Counted from the stretch's first letter, positions 10,372 through 22,139 are shown. The stretch is 64,000 nt of DNA from Naumovozyma dairenensis CBS 421 (GCF_000227115.2 NC_016480.1:930001-994000), one strand, 5' to 3'. The notes: generated by a model from the sequence alone, not told the origin. A program made the numbers and translations.

Positions 10372-11094
10372 CTACATAATAACGCAACCGCTGTCATCAT
10401 CATCATTTGATTCAGGAACTTGTGGACCAGCAAGCAACGCCACTCTTGCCGCTTCAGTGAATGCTTCATTGACACCTTTATTCAACTTAGCACTACATTC
10501 CAAATAACGTAAAGCTTTAATCTTTTTAGCCATGGCAACACCTTCATCGTATGTTATTAAATCTTTCTTCTTAAATTGTTGATTTTGCTCTTGTTGTTGT
10601 TGCTGAAGTTGTGGAATATTATTATTACTATTATTATTAGATTGTTGTTGTTGGATCATCCCTGGATTTATAACATTTGATTCATTTTCATTATTTCTTA
10701 AATCACATTTCAATGCAACCAATACCAAATTAACATTCTCACAATGATCTGCAATTTCTCCAACCCATTTATGTTCCACATTAGCTAAAGAGTCCCTAGA
10801 ATCTATACTGAAACATAACATGATCGTATGAGTATCTGAATATGATAAGGATCGTAATCTATCAAATTCTTCTTGACCAGCAGTATCCCATAATGATAAA
10901 GTAATATGTTTATTATCTACGAAAATATCATGAATATAATTTTCAAAAACTGTGGGTTCATAAACTTCAGGAAAATATCCTCTTGTGAAAACATTTAATA
11001 ACGAAGTTTTACCACAGGAACCATCTCCAAGGATGACTATTTTCCTTTCAATTGGTTTTTTTGAAGTTGTTGATGAACCACAAAGAAATCCCAT
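10372..11094 (-). CDS. RHO3: Rho-family small GTPase Rho3
   Basis: 240 residues. The P-loop GDGSCGKT lies at 23-30, followed by switch I (YEPTVFENY), switch II (WDTAGQEEFDRLR), the base-recognition motif VALKCDL and ECSAKLNKGV. The C-terminal CVIM is a CAAX box for prenylation. Cys5 near the N-terminus (MGFLC) matches the palmitoylated cysteine known in S. cerevisiae Rho3. Rho3 controls polarised exocytosis and actin cables at the plasma membrane. A Gln/Asn-rich insertion of about 40 residues lies between about 138 and 180, in the Rho-insert region. S. cerevisiae Rho3 carries a different insertion at the same place. The ATG start gives the expected N-terminus. Confidence 0.97.
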   Translation of the reverse strand: MGFLCGSSTTSKKPIERKIVILGDGSCGKTSLLNVFTRGYFPEVYEPTVFENYIHDIFVDNKHITLSLWDTAGQEEFDRLRSLSYSDTHTIMLCFSIDSRDSLANVEHKWVGEIADHCENVNLVLVALKCDLRNNENESNVINPGMIQQQQSNNNSNNNIPQLQQQQQEQNQQFKKKDLITYDEGVAMAKKIKALRYLECSAKLNKGVNEAFTEAARVALLAGPQVPESNDDDDSGCVIM

Positions 11095-11368
11095 TTTTTT
11101 TCCTGCTGTGATGTTTTTTTTATTTCTGAGGATTTCTGTGGCTTTGCAGAAAATCTAGTACTTCTTTATTTGATCTTAACGGCCGCGTAGTTAGGATAGA
11201 TCAATTAATTGATCGAATGAAAAATATGTCAAAGGATTTGTTATTTTTTGATCTACGTAAAGACTGTAATCTTTTATTTTTGTTTCGTATTGTTTACTTA
11301 CGCTGATTGATTTTATTTCCATTTCTATGTTTATGTTTTTCGCAAAAATGAAAAATTTCGAATATACC

Positions 11369-11376
11369 CCGGGTAA
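11369..11376 (+). promoter_or_regulatory. Reb1-type site upstream of RHO3
   Basis: CCGGGTAA is an exact match to the Reb1 general regulatory factor consensus. It lies about 275 bp upstream of the RHO3 start codon, a usual position for nucleosome-free promoter formation. Binding is inferred. Confidence 0.55.
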
Positions 11377-13346
11377 TATAGAGCCTGATCATATATATAG
11401 TCAACTCTATGCAATTCGTAAGTTACAAAACGTCATATCATGGAAGATTCTATCTCCTGTAGATTAACACTTCTTTGAATTATTGTTAGTGATAGTAACT
11501 GACAAATGCATGCTTAACATTTTTGGCTGTATTGTACTTTACGAATATAGGCTATGTACTTCATATAGTGTCGTCTGAGTAGTGCCAGGCAATAACGCGC
11601 TTTCTGAAAACTTCGACATCCACTAAAAATCTCTTCTTCTTATTACATTGTTTCGATAAATAATGATATCATAGTGATAAGATGGGGACAAGAGCAAAAA
11701 TAGGTGTTTAAAGAGAAGTATGCTCACTGTGAAAAATGGTAAATAGATTATATACAGAGCTCCATTTTTTTAACTACATTTGTGCTATATAATATTAGTT
11801 TAACAGTTAAAGAAATTCAGAAAAAATCCATCATTCGGGTTTGAGATCCAGTAGGATATTTTCTTCATCTTCAGACCTGATGGGAATAAAGGGACCGCTT
11901 TCTAATATAACAATTAAAATATCTAATCAGATAAATTTGACCATGAGAGTTTACTAATGCTCAGTATTTGATATCTTTTTGAATTGGAGGGAATCGTTAC
12001 AACTGGTTACTTTCCTATCTGATGCTATATATATTTTTACCCTTGATGCACTTAACTTTTACAGATTCAACGTAGAATTCTCATAGATATTTATTAGGAA
12101 AAGCAAAAACTTGTCAGAGAATAATGAGAGTTCTCCCATATTGCAAATTAGAAGGAAAGGTGTCAGTGCAGCGTACTAAACAGACTATGAACGTATGTAA
12201 ATTAACCGCCCATCTATCATTACACCACAGAGAGTTCACGGATTTCGTTTTCATCCAACCTTACTATGAATGGAAACCCCTTGAACTACGGTAAAAAAGA
12301 CAATATCCAATTCATCAAAGTATGTTTCGTACGGTGGTTACAATAGAAAGGGAACAAGTTCTTTAAGCATTACGTACTTTCTACCGTAATCCAACCCGGG
12401 AAAACGAAGATGGTCTTCTACCAAAGGATCCATTTCCCCTAGGGTCTGGGCGGAGTTGGTGTTCATTAAAAATGTTAGGAATCCTTACTTATTTCCTCAA
12501 CATGTTGAAAATTAAAGAGTATGCCATCTTGTTTTTATTGTGCCCAACAAAATATGCTCAAATTTTCTATCCAGGAAGATACAAATATTGGTATTCAAGC
12601 TTTTTCGTTTCTAAGATATTTACTCGACAATACTCTCTTATATAATAATTATTCTTCATACTGAAAAGAACCGACTTATGGGTCACTCGGCTTATATAGG
12701 GCTCTACTCACCATAACGTGTAACACTATTATAGTTTAATTATATTTTTTGTTCGCTTCTTCTGAAAACAATGGCATTCTTTATGTGTTGGGGAAGCACT
12801 AGGAGATATGGCGTCCGTTTGTTCTTGTACTCAAGAGTTACCAGTTTTGATATTATGATAACGATTGTTACTGTATCTCATTCTTCCTCCTTTATATATT
12901 TGCCAGGTAGTTTTATATATCGAACACCTATTTAGACCACGGTTACATTCACAAATTATACCATTTACCTACTTCAGAATGTACCTACGAGTTTTCTGTG
13001 GTTTCCTTATTTCTGTTCCTCAAACGTCTTTCCATCTATTTCCCTTTGATTGCTAAAAAATAAAGGGTAGAAAAGTATTGTTTATTTTTGCATCTTATAT
13101 CCGTGTTGTTAGAAACTGGTTTAAACTTTTTAACAAAATTTAGAATCATCTCATCAAAAAAACATACAAAACTATTTTTTACAATATATGAGAAATATAG
13201 AAGATCTTTGGTGCTCTTCAATCCATAAATTGTACAGCAAGCATAGTCCAATAATTAGTAGGTTCAAGTCGTTTGATTATAGGGTACTTTAAATTTCTAT
13301 TGCATCATGTAAATAGTTTTCATGGTTTGTTGGGCAAAGAAAGACG

Positions 13347-13663
13347 NNNNNNNNNNNNNNNNNNNNNNNNNNNNNNNNNNNNNNNNNNNNNNNNNNNNNN
13401 NNNNNNNNNNNNNNNNNNNNNNNNNNNNNNNNNNNNNNNNNNNNNNNNNNNNNNNNNNNNNNNNNNNNNNNNNNNNNNNNNNNNNNNNNNNNNNNNNNNN
13501 NNNNNNNNNNNNNNNNNNNNNNNNNNNNNNNNNNNNNNNNNNNNNNNNNNNNNNNNNNNNNNNNNNNNNNNNNNNNNNNNNNNNNNNNNNNNNNNNNNNN
13601 NNNNNNNNNNNNNNNNNNNNNNNNNNNNNNNNNNNNNNNNNNNNNNNNNNNNNNNNNNNNNNN
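13347..13663. other. Assembly gap (317 N)
   Basis: A run of N from 13347 to 13663. The length may be an estimate. Nothing can be said about the missing sequence, and ORFs that cross it are artefacts. Confidence 1.
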
Positions 13664-15125
13664 CTCACTTAAGAAAACCCGTAGGGATCACGTACTTTTT
13701 TACATCACTTCAGGAAGAATTTGTCTCATCATAGACAATAAGTAAGGGACGGACTTACAGTGAATTTTATGTGCCTTCGGCTAAACAATAAGTTGTTCTT
13801 TTTATTCTTCCCTGGAAAACCCTTGGAATGTGAATACATGATTTCAAGTTTATTGCAGAGAAGATCTTGGAGAAGTATAAAAGTTTGATGAAACATGAAT
13901 TGACAATAGATAAAGGTTAATCTTTTTCTCCCAGGTATTGTTATGAGAAATGGTACTGCTCTTTGAAGAAGGGCAGATTCCCCAAACCTGGATGTAGAAC
14001 AATGTTACATAATACAACACCAAACGAACCAGGTGCAGTTGCGGTGCTTGATCTATATGCGGAGTCTACTACCTACGTACGGGCGAACGGCGTTTGTAAT
14101 GGAGGTCTTTTTATTAATTCCTTTTACATGCAATTAAATTGTGCTGTTTTTTTTTTGTTCGGCATGTTGAATATTTTAACGTGCCTGTGAAGTGAAGGTA
14201 TACATGCTTTTTCCCCCTTCACCAGTTGAGAATGGTTTGAGGAAGACATGGGATGGATTGAAAATGTTTTCTACCCCCGTCAAAAATAGGCCTATTCCAC
14301 CACCTCTTTTTCAACACCCAGATCAAAAATGACCGTCCCCTGCCCCAACTAAAATAAAAATTTTAACCCCACCCCAACCTCCATTTATAAAAATTTGAAT
14401 ATATCTTAACAATGTGCCTGTTACCCTGATTACCACTCATTTTAAAAATATTACGGTTATTATCTCTACCCCTGAAACTTCTTGGGCCTCGGTAAAAAAA
14501 CATTAAAAAATTTCCCCGGTTTTAGACCTTAGTTTGACCTGTTTCATTCTAAAGGCAGCCCTTTTTTAGCTCAAGGGTTTTATATTAGGAAGAGGCACTT
14601 TCCTATATATAACAATAGAGTATAAATGGAGACAATGAAGGGTTGAGTATAAGCAAATTTAGAGTAATAACTTCTACTAACTAATATAAGCTTGGTGATT
14701 CGAAGGATATAATCGTAGAAATTACTGGCCATTAAATATGTTGACAGAACCCTTCTCATATTTTATTAAGCTTCCCGGGCTCTGAAATCCAAGAAATTTT
14801 GATTACCATGTGAAGGGATAAAAAACCCTGTACGTATGTATAGCTCGTTAGTTCCTGGGAAGTAAAGAGCGAAAGAACCGCACCAATAACCAATTGAAAA
14901 GCGAGTGGTTGAGGTAGGGTGTACCGTTGTTATGGCCGTAACAAATACGTTATCTTGCCTTTGTCAACAACCCGCTCAATACGTAATTTACAGTGCCCTT
15001 GAATTACTCTTAAAGTTTAGCATCCAAGTTAGCGGCGGCGGAACCGTATGTCTATTATGCTCACAAAACTAGCTGCCGGTTTATTCGCATTCAAACTTTG
15101 CCCATAACATCCCGCTTCTGATACA

Positions 15126-15177
15126 GAGGGGAGGGGAGGGGAGGGAAGTTTCCTTCCGCTTCCGCTTCCGCTTCCCA
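15126..15177. repeat. Adjacent GGGGA and TTCCGC short tandem repeats
   Basis: A run of GGGGA units (about 15126-15147) is followed by TTCCGC-type units (about 15150-15177). The result is a purine-rich then pyrimidine-rich strand switch about 800 bp upstream of RPI1. Confidence 0.8.
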
Positions 15178-15961
15178 CAGAAAAACACGGCCGCTTCTCA
15201 ACGGTTCAAATTCCTGTTCCAATTGTTATTCCCCCATCGGTCGGTTCCTTTGGAAGATGACAATCTTTGCCGACAGTATGAACATTAGAATGATCTTTAA
15301 GCACGAGCAGGAAACATCAGCATCAGAATCAGAATTCGCTTACTTAAGCCTTCTCTCAAAGAGATGTATATACTTCATCTATCAGTTTAAACTTAAACTT
15401 TCTACTTCCGCACTTCTACTTAAAGAAGAAGAAACCTTTTCATACTATTTTGTATTACGTACGTTAACGTTTACTGTCTGCTATACTAGAAGTCCTCTAA
15501 GCCATCCGAACTTTGTTTGTCAAAAAAGCCTTTGAACCTTCTAAAAATTGTGCGTTTTTCACTCTTCTATCACAGCATAAATTTCAACGTATTTGTTGTA
15601 GCCACATCTACAATTTCTACTCAGTAAATCGTTACTATATCCCAAAACTATCGGAACCATCAAATATTCGCAAAAGAGAACTTATAACTTTAAAGACATA
15701 GCAACGGAAAATACACAAGTAAACAAAAAACCATAATAGCCTGGCGAAGCATTTTCAGACGTTTAACGCAAGGTATAAACAAAATCAAGATAAATAGAAC
15801 AAAATAGTCTCATTATCTTTTCTTTTTTTTAAGTAAGTTATCAACACAACAAATAATAAGATTTTCTAAGTCGGTGGAAGTCGTCCCCCCCCTTTATTTG
15901 TTGACAAAATAATTGATTCAGAAATACAGAATTTTTGCATTAAGGTTAGACATTAGTAAAA

Positions 15962-17287
15962 ATGGAGGCTAACAGAAACACCTTTTCGCTTCCTCATGAA
16001 AATGAACAGAATAGAATCGATCACTTAACTAATCCAATAACAACATCACAACCAAATTTCCCAAATTCTCTAAATAATGATTCAACTTATTCAAACCAAA
16101 TACTGAAGAATAAAGATGGAAATATGAACACCCAAAATAATATTAACCCGAATCTAACGGGATCCGACCTAGATAACAACGGGAATAGTGATAGTACCAA
16201 TAATGAAAATAACGTGAATAGTACCAATAATGCAAACAATAACGATAATGATAATGATAATGACAACGATAACGATGATGACGAAGAATCTCCATCGTAT
16301 TCTATAGGCACACAAGATCAACCATCTGGCAGTAATAACATAAATATGTCATCTCAACATGTAAAACATACTAGGAAAAAATGGAGAGAACCAGAAGATA
16401 TCTCATTCTTGAAAGTTATCTTAAATAATGCTCAATTATTAACATATGTGGAATATTTTAAACCAATGAAAAACTTTTGGATAAAATTATCACAAATATT
16501 AAGACAGGAATATGGTTATGATAGAAATTCTAGACAATGTCATGATAGATTCAAAGTATTATATCTTAAAGCCATCAAACTGAGAGATCTTCAAGCTGAA
16601 ACTATCCCAAATTATAATCCTCAAACAAATAATAATTTGAAAGCTAATACAGAATTAGAATTTAGATTACTTCAGTTGTTAAATACATTTAATTATCATA
16701 ATGGGACTATTATATTGAATTCTCCTGTCACTTTAGCTGCAGAAACAGATAATAAGAGTCAAATTCCTTTCGTGAATCAAAACTCTAATACAAATCCTCT
16801 ACGGCCAAACGGTTTTGATCATCCTAATGGTTCAAACCCTAACGCTCTTAATTTTTCAAATTCAAATGATCAATTGACAAAATTGTCAAGTGCAACTCCT
16901 GTAAATCAATTTGCCACACAAGCATCGAGGCCGCCACTGATTGGATCGCAAAGAAACAATCAATTTATTCAACCTACACAATCACCTGACCCACAATATC
17001 GAGATCCACAAATTAGAATCATTGAAGATTTAAAAGAACAAATTACAGCTTTACGAAATGATATTAATGTCTTAAATACAAGGTATCAAGAACAAGCAAA
17101 TTATATTCAAACAATTTGGTCTATTATTCAACCGCAAAACCAACATCAACCACCTCAATTAACACCAGCTCCTACTTTATCATATGCAACAACAACATCT
17201 TCTACTCAATATCCACAATATGACCCTAATACAGGTTCCGCTCAAGATAAATTCCCATCTTTAAGAGGATTCCAAAGGGAACATTAA
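15962..17287 (+). CDS. RPI1: Rpi1-like putative transcriptional regulator
   Basis: 441 residues. An Asn/Asp-rich segment runs from about 65 to 110. The conserved domain at about 138-212 starts RKKWREPEDISFLK and includes VEYFKPMKNFW and YDRNSRQCHDRFKVLY, a Myb/SANT-like helical region that matches S. cerevisiae Rpi1. A short coiled coil lies at about 350-388, followed by a Gln/Pro-rich tail. Rpi1 is a putative nuclear regulator that lowers Ras/cAMP signalling and prepares the cell wall for stationary phase. Gene order (RHO3 on one side, QDR genes on the other) supports orthology. The long upstream desert fits a heavily regulated promoter. The first in-frame ATG is used as start. Confidence 0.88.
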   Translation: MEANRNTFSLPHENEQNRIDHLTNPITTSQPNFPNSLNNDSTYSNQILKNKDGNMNTQNNINPNLTGSDLDNNGNSDSTNNENNVNSTNNANNNDNDNDNDNDNDDDEESPSYSIGTQDQPSGSNNINMSSQHVKHTRKKWREPEDISFLKVILNNAQLLTYVEYFKPMKNFWIKLSQILRQEYGYDRNSRQCHDRFKVLYLKAIKLRDLQAETIPNYNPQTNNNLKANTELEFRLLQLLNTFNYHNGTIILNSPVTLAAETDNKSQIPFVNQNSNTNPLRPNGFDHPNGSNPNALNFSNSNDQLTKLSSATPVNQFATQASRPPLIGSQRNNQFIQPTQSPDPQYRDPQIRIIEDLKEQITALRNDINVLNTRYQEQANYIQTIWSIIQPQNQHQPPQLTPAPTLSYATTTSSTQYPQYDPNTGSAQDKFPSLRGFQREH

Positions 17288-17944
17288 AAATATAAGTTTA
17301 AATCTTCCCCTTTCACTCTCCTTCATGGCCATTCCATTTCTGTTTGAAGAAATTGTATCAAGGAATACTGGAAAATATTCATTGAAAATTACTGACCCGC
17401 AGAGTACGAATTGAAGGGAAAAAACAATATTCCATATCTATATTATGTTATTTACGTCATAGACCATCCCCAAATTCTATATATATCACTATTCACCCAG
17501 TTGTTTCATATTTTTTGTCAAAAAAACAACAAAAATTGACCAAGAACGGCATTGAGTTGTTTTATTCCAACCTTTATTCAAATCCTAAAAAAAATGTTGT
17601 ATTATTACTGAATTCTTATCTAGCTTTTATATACTATTTTTATTTCAAATCATATTGATTTTGGTAAATTTATTGTTTGGATTTTTTCTTCGTCTGCATA
17701 ATTCATGCTCTTAGCAAGTATTTTTGTTTCATATATCTTTTTCTTTCTAGATAAAATCATACATATTCGATTATGAAGCATACAATCGAAAACTACATTT
17801 TTTCTGTAAATACGAATTATTGCTATTAGAATATATTCTTATTAGATTTTATTAAGTGTTATATTAATATATATTTGAAAAAAAATCTTTGAATCCTGCA
17901 GTTTCTTTTATTTCTTTTTTTCTATCAGTGTTTGTGTCATACAA
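17288..17944. other. RPI1-QDR convergent intergenic region
   Basis: About 660 bp of AT-rich convergent 3' flank. No gene or clear structured element is visible. Confidence 0.6.
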
Positions 17945-19660
17945 TTAAACTGGTGATTTAATAGAATCAACATTTTTACTTATAAGCAAAGCTTCTTCTT
18001 CCTTCCGTCTCTTCAATGCGAGAGCTTTACCATGTCTTATTGGGAATAAAAGTAATAAAGATGACGAAGCGGCTAACGCACCTAAAAATGTAAACACCCC
18101 ACCATATGTCATTGCAATAGACATCTTACTTAAACATGCGATAAGAATAGCTGACATTAAACATCTGAAAAGATTTAAACAGGCAGTCGCAGTGGAAGAT
18201 TTAGATGGGAAAAGATCAACAATCAATGTAGATGAGAATGTCAAAATACAATTGGAAAATAATGATCCAAACCCACTGGTAACAAGAACTGCTGCTAATG
18301 GTGCCTTCACTGATATACACCAACCAAACGAAACATACCCAGAAGCACTTAACAATAATGTTACTAATGCCGGTTCTAATCTTGCTTTGAAAATGTTGAA
18401 CGTATATTTAGAGTCTGTTGCTATAATCTCTCTGACCGCATCAATATCATGATTGTTTTGTTCGAGCAATACGGCTTCTTGTTCCTTTATCCATTTGTTA
18501 TGTGCTGCCATTCTTCTTCTATAAATCCAATTTAAGTATCTACCTGATGTTACCACACTGATCAGAGTACAAATACCCGAAGGTAAATAACATAACCCAA
18601 TTTTTGCAACTGTTAACCCATATCTTTTACTTAAAACAGTGGACAATGCAGTTTGATGTACCGTATTAGTTGAAAATTGCAATCCTGCGACAAATAATAA
18701 TATGGTAACTTCTGGAATAGTTAAAATCTTGAATGAAGCAAAAATATTTACATTAATATGTGGTTCTTTGGTTTCTAAATCCGGGTTGTCTAAATGAAGT
18801 TTCCTCCTCAAAGGTGGGAAATATAAACTTGGTGCTCTGCTTATTCTATTTGGAGGCATAATGGATCCGTTCCCAACAACTGTCCTCTTAGTTTCAGGTA
18901 AGATAATTATAGATGCAACTAGACATACCCCGGAACCAATGGCTAGGAACCAAAAGATAGATCTCCAACTCCATGTTGCAGATAAACCAGCACCGATTAA
19001 TGCACCGAAGGCGGAACCGATAACTTGGAAACCAGAAACATAACCAACATACCCACCTCTTTCTGCCCTCGTAGTAATATCACCCATAATACCACTGTTG
19101 ATAGCAATAACTGGTGATATCCCAGCAGCTTGAAGACATCTTAAGACAATAATTTGTGCATAAGTATGAGAACATGCAAGACCAATACATGCACAACAAT
19201 AAACTAAGACTGATGATAGAACGACTGGTCTTCTTCCCATAGAATCTGCTAAACCACCCATAATACTTGGTGCGATACCTTGGAAAATGAAATAAACTAC
19301 CACTGTAATGTTGACCATTTCTTCTGTGATATTAAACTCGTTTTCAATTACAGATAAGACAGGATAATATATAGCACCGGCAATGGAAGAGAAGAACCCA
19401 GTGAAGGCACATTGTATCACTAAGATCATTTTCTCTGTTGTACCAAATCGAGAATAAGGTGGAGATGCGATATCTGGCTCATTTTGATTTGACTTCGTTT
19501 GACATAGTTGATTTTTTGGATTGATATCGGATATATTGATTACACTTTCATCATCATCGTCGTTATGATATGATCTAACTTTATGTGTATATCCGTCACT
19601 TGATCTTGGTGTTATATCAACTTTTTCCTGTTCATTTAATTTATCAATTTGTTCCGACAT
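17945..19660 (-). CDS. QDR2: Qdr1/Qdr2-type multidrug/H+ antiporter (MFS, DHA1)
   Basis: 571 residues with a polar N-terminus of about 70 residues and about 12 hydrophobic segments in two bundles split by a central loop. The MFS motif [12 protein letters not shown] follows the second segment. A glycine-rich antiporter motif C ([16 protein letters not shown]) identifies a 12-TM DHA1 drug:H+ antiporter. In S. cerevisiae QDR1 and QDR2 are tandem plasma-membrane exporters for quinidine and other drugs, and Qdr2 also affects K+ homeostasis. Only one gene is present here, so it is co-orthologous to both and the symbol is provisional. It sits between RPI1 and POG1, as expected. The ATG start is well placed and the gene looks intact. 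Confidence 0.85.
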   Translation of the reverse strand: MSEQIDKLNEQEKVDITPRSSDGYTHKVRSYHNDDDDESVINISDINPKNQLCQTKSNQNEPDIASPPYSRFGTTEKMILVIQCAFTGFFSSIAGAIYYPVLSVIENEFNITEEMVNITVVVYFIFQGIAPSIMGGLADSMGRRPVVLSSVLVYCCACIGLACSHTYAQIIVLRCLQAAGISPVIAINSGIMGDITTRAERGGYVGYVSGFQVIGSAFGALIGAGLSATWSWRSIFWFLAIGSGVCLVASIIILPETKRTVVGNGSIMPPNRISRAPSLYFPPLRRKLHLDNPDLETKEPHINVNIFASFKILTIPEVTILLFVAGLQFSTNTVHQTALSTVLSKRYGLTVAKIGLCYLPSGICTLISVVTSGRYLNWIYRRRMAAHNKWIKEQEAVLLEQNNHDIDAVREIIATDSKYTFNIFKARLEPALVTLLLSASGYVSFGWCISVKAPLAAVLVTSGFGSLFSNCILTFSSTLIVDLFPSKSSTATACLNLFRCLMSAILIACLSKMSIAMTYGGVFTFLGALAASSSLLLLFPIRHGKALALKRRKEEEALLISKNVDSIKSPV

Positions 19661-20912
19661 TTAGCAAATAATGTCGATCAAAAATGGTTTTTTTCAATTT
19701 AATATTGTATTTAATATAGTGTTTGAAAACTCTCCATATTTTATTTATTATGTTACATATACTAAGAATAAGATAAAGAACTCCATAACTATTTTATACG
19801 TAGTCGTTCACTAGGGGATGAGCTGAGAGATTTGGTTAATCTTCCTTCCATATATATATATTTTCTCTTTTTGAAATTTTTCATTCGGAGGAAAAAAATA
19901 TGCCAAGAAAATCTTGAACTACGGGCTTATCACGGGAGAGAATCCAAATAAACTCTGGATAATAAAGAAGGAGTAATTTAATCACTCACGTCCGTAGCTG
20001 CCAATATACAACAAGTATGTAAGCTGTCCCTCCCAAATTGTCTGCTTAAGTGGCTTAATGAAATATCATCCCTGGTAAATGTAGGGCATCTCATATTATT
20101 GTTATTGTTAGCGTTTGAACAATGTTCGGAAGAAAATACGGAAGTGGCCGAGAACAGTTTCCATTATTTTTACCCCTCGAACTTCCCATCCGAATAAAAT
20201 TGACGTAATTTTTCTTCTATTTCTACCCCATATTCTTCCGCTGTATGTGGTGTAGGGGTGTTACTTTTATTTCGGTTACTATTATTCCGAAAATCGGAAT
20301 TAGTTTACCCCATTTTGACACATTCCATTTCCGAACCTCGGAGAACTCATTTTGTAACATTAACTATGGCGAAAACGCAGTTACTTCAGCGGCATTATTA
20401 TTACATACAATAAACTTACGCAAGTCTTTAGTGATTGCATTTTTCTTTTCTGTTGTTACATATATTATGAAAAAAATAAAGTCTGAAATTTTGAATAATC
20501 ATGAATTTTCTACCCCCGAATAATTCAGTAGAAATCGATGAGGTAAAGAGATAACTTTTGTTAATATGCGTATATATATATATGTATATGTTAAATGATA
20601 TGATTAGCTGAAAAGAAAAAATAGAAATACAAAATTGGCATACCTAATCGAGTGGATGTCCAAAATATAGTGGGATCGTTGAAAATGAAAGATATAAGTG
20701 ATATGGTGGGCATGTTATGGAGTAATGAATACGTCCGCATGTGGTGCTGCAATGACGTACTTCTTTCGTATTATCATGGGAACCAAAGGGTTAAAATCAA
20801 CGACAATTACTTTTATTTACAATGTCATTGGAATCCATTAATGCAGATTCTTAAGATGTCTGCGTAAGATTTTCTACCACATGAAATTATTAACGACGTT
20901 CGCTATTGAGCG
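19661..20912. other. QDR promoter region, downstream of POG1
   Basis: About 1.25 kb holding the QDR promoter and the POG1 3' end. It contains several CCCC/GGGG stress-element-like motifs (20170-20320) and the everted repeat TTCCGAAAATCGGAA near 20287-20302 (CCG-N5-CGG), which could bind a zinc-cluster regulator. Short ORFs at 20245-20523 and 20652-20867 have no recognisable features. I see no relic of a second QDR gene. Confidence 0.55.
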
Positions 20913-22139
20913 TTATGTTGGTGGAGGATGCTTTTGTGTATGTATTAAAAAATCAACTGGCCTGCCAGGTAAAGCTACTGGACCTTTCTGTGGAGATTTA
21001 TTTCCAGGGTTTGGCATCAATACTGTAGCACTATGAGATCTTCGGTGACTGAAATGATTAGGTGGATGCGTTCCTTGCGGATATATTTGCTGTCTATCAG
21101 CATAAATGTGTCCCGGGCTATTATTCTGGGACAGTACCTGTAGCTGCGGTGGAGGTAATTGATTTTCGAAAGCTATCAAATGTGGCGGGTTAAAATGTGT
21201 ATCTGATCTAAAAACCGTCCCAGGGGGAGGAATGGCGATGTGGTGTGGTCGACTATCAGTATATTGCGATACTGCTGATGATTTCCCCGTGAATGAGGAA
21301 TTTGCATATGTTTCAGTTATTGTGCGTAGTTTATTTGCATCTGATGAAGGAGATGGATTATGACGATTATTTGACATAGGTTGTTGATAGAGGTTTGGTG
21401 CAGGAGGATATTGTTGTTTGCTCCATTGTCCTGGTAGATACTGTAGATTAGGCGGCTGTATTGATAAAGGTTGGCCATTCGGAAGTAAAGGAATCATGGG
21501 TGCTGTATAATATGGTTGGTAATAACCTGGTTGTTGGCCTATACAACGCCCTTGAGGAGCGTGTGGATCTTGTTGTTGACTAATTATATGTAGATTCTCC
21601 TGATTTTCTGATATCGGTGTGATCTCGGATCTATACCTTCTATGGCCTCTAGGGCTTGGTGACCGGGAGGTTTCTATTCTCCGTTTTTTAGTAAGTACTG
21701 GATCAGAAGTATTTGCGCTACCTGGATGAAAGATTGTCTTGATTGTATCAACAGTGAGATTAGCGTTCTCTTGGAAATTGCCTAATATTTGCTCGAGTTT
21801 ATCCAGGTTCGCCTTTCGAAGTTCTTCAACTTTTTTTTGTTCTCTTGTCAATCGTATTTCCACATATTTATCAAACACTTGGGATTCAATTTGTCCAAAC
21901 TTTGAAATATCCTTAATCCCCAATTCTTCGAGAATCAAGTTTCGAAAAGTATCGACTGTATTGCTGGTATCCTCAGTCGTCGATGATAGAGCTGTAGTTG
22001 TTGGGTTAGGGGTATAACTTGTTGAACGATTTGAACTTGTCTCCAACGTTGATGTCTCTTGGTTACTATTTTGCTGTAGTTCTCTACTAGGGATGGTGTT
22101 GCTATTTGTTTGATTAGTTTGACTCTTTGGTAACGTCAT
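20913..22139 (-). CDS. POG1: Pog1-like cell-cycle regulator
   Basis: 408 residues, low-complexity overall. A conserved-looking N-terminal part (about 67-125) contains NLILEELGIKDISKFGQIES and then a charged helix. A basic Ser/Pro segment (KKRRIETSRSPSPRGHRRY) at about 155 could be a nuclear signal. The remainder is rich in Pro, Gln, Asn, Tyr and Ser. Pog1 in S. cerevisiae is a nuclear protein that promotes recovery from pheromone arrest and interacts with cell-cycle start factors. The assignment depends mainly on position between QDR and SIM1 and on the N-terminal block. The ORF starts with ATG and is slightly longer than the S. cerevisiae protein. Confidence 0.72.
   Translation of the reverse strand: MTLPKSQTNQTNSNTIPSRELQQNSNQETSTLETSSNRSTSYTPNPTTTALSSTTEDTSNTVDTFRNLILEELGIKDISKFGQIESQVFDKYVEIRLTREQKKVEELRKANLDKLEQILGNFQENANLTVDTIKTIFHPGSANTSDPVLTKKRRIETSRSPSPRGHRRYRSEITPISENQENLHIISQQQDPHAPQGRCIGQQPGYYQPYYTAPMIPLLPNGQPLSIQPPNLQYLPGQWSKQQYPPAPNLYQQPMSNNRHNPSPSSDANKLRTITETYANSSFTGKSSAVSQYTDSRPHHIAIPPPGTVFRSDTHFNPPHLIAFENQLPPPQLQVLSQNNSPGHIYADRQQIYPQGTHPPNHFSHRRSHSATVLMPNPGNKSPQKGPVALPGRPVDFLIHTQKHPPPT

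Larger units (their letters stand above)
11095..15961. other. Gene desert between RHO3 and RPI1
   Basis: Nearly 4.9 kb without a convincing gene, interrupted by the N gap. RHO3 and RPI1 are divergent here, so it contains both promoters. Visible contents are the Reb1 site near RHO3, several CCCC-rich stress-element-like stretches at about 14260-14510, GGGGA repeats and TTCCGC repeats at about 15126-15177, and an isolated TACTAAC at 14674-14680. A 92-codon ATG ORF at 15257-15535 looks like chance or an upstream ORF of RPI1. Confidence 0.6.

Noticed and set aside
13273..13734. Open frames crossing the N run
   Set aside because: They exist only because N codons are not read as stops.
14315..14330. 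AACACCCAGATC, and TCTGGGTG at 8423-8430, resembling the Naumovozyma castellii telomere repeat and thus a possible telomerase RNA template
   Set aside because: Only one repeat unit in each case. An 8-mer is expected about twice by chance in 64 kb on both strands, and no other telomerase RNA feature is seen.
14674..14680. TACTAAC, the yeast intron branch-point sequence
   Set aside because: There is no coding sequence on either side and no paired GTATGT at a suitable distance. Likely chance.
15195..15220. CGGTTCAAATTCC, like a tRNA B box
   Set aside because: The flanking bases do not form a T-stem and no acceptor or anticodon arms can be drawn. No tRNA gene was found elsewhere in the window either.
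15257..15535. 92-codon ATG ORF upstream of RPI1
   Set aside because: No recognisable composition or domain, and it lies in a probable promoter/leader. At most an upstream ORF.
20140..20345. Centromere-like TTCCGAA cores, plus RTCACRTG-type sites at 31364 and 49707
   Set aside because: None combines a CDEI, an 80-90 bp very AT-rich segment and a full CDEIII in the right order. The region is also not centromeric in S. cerevisiae gene order.
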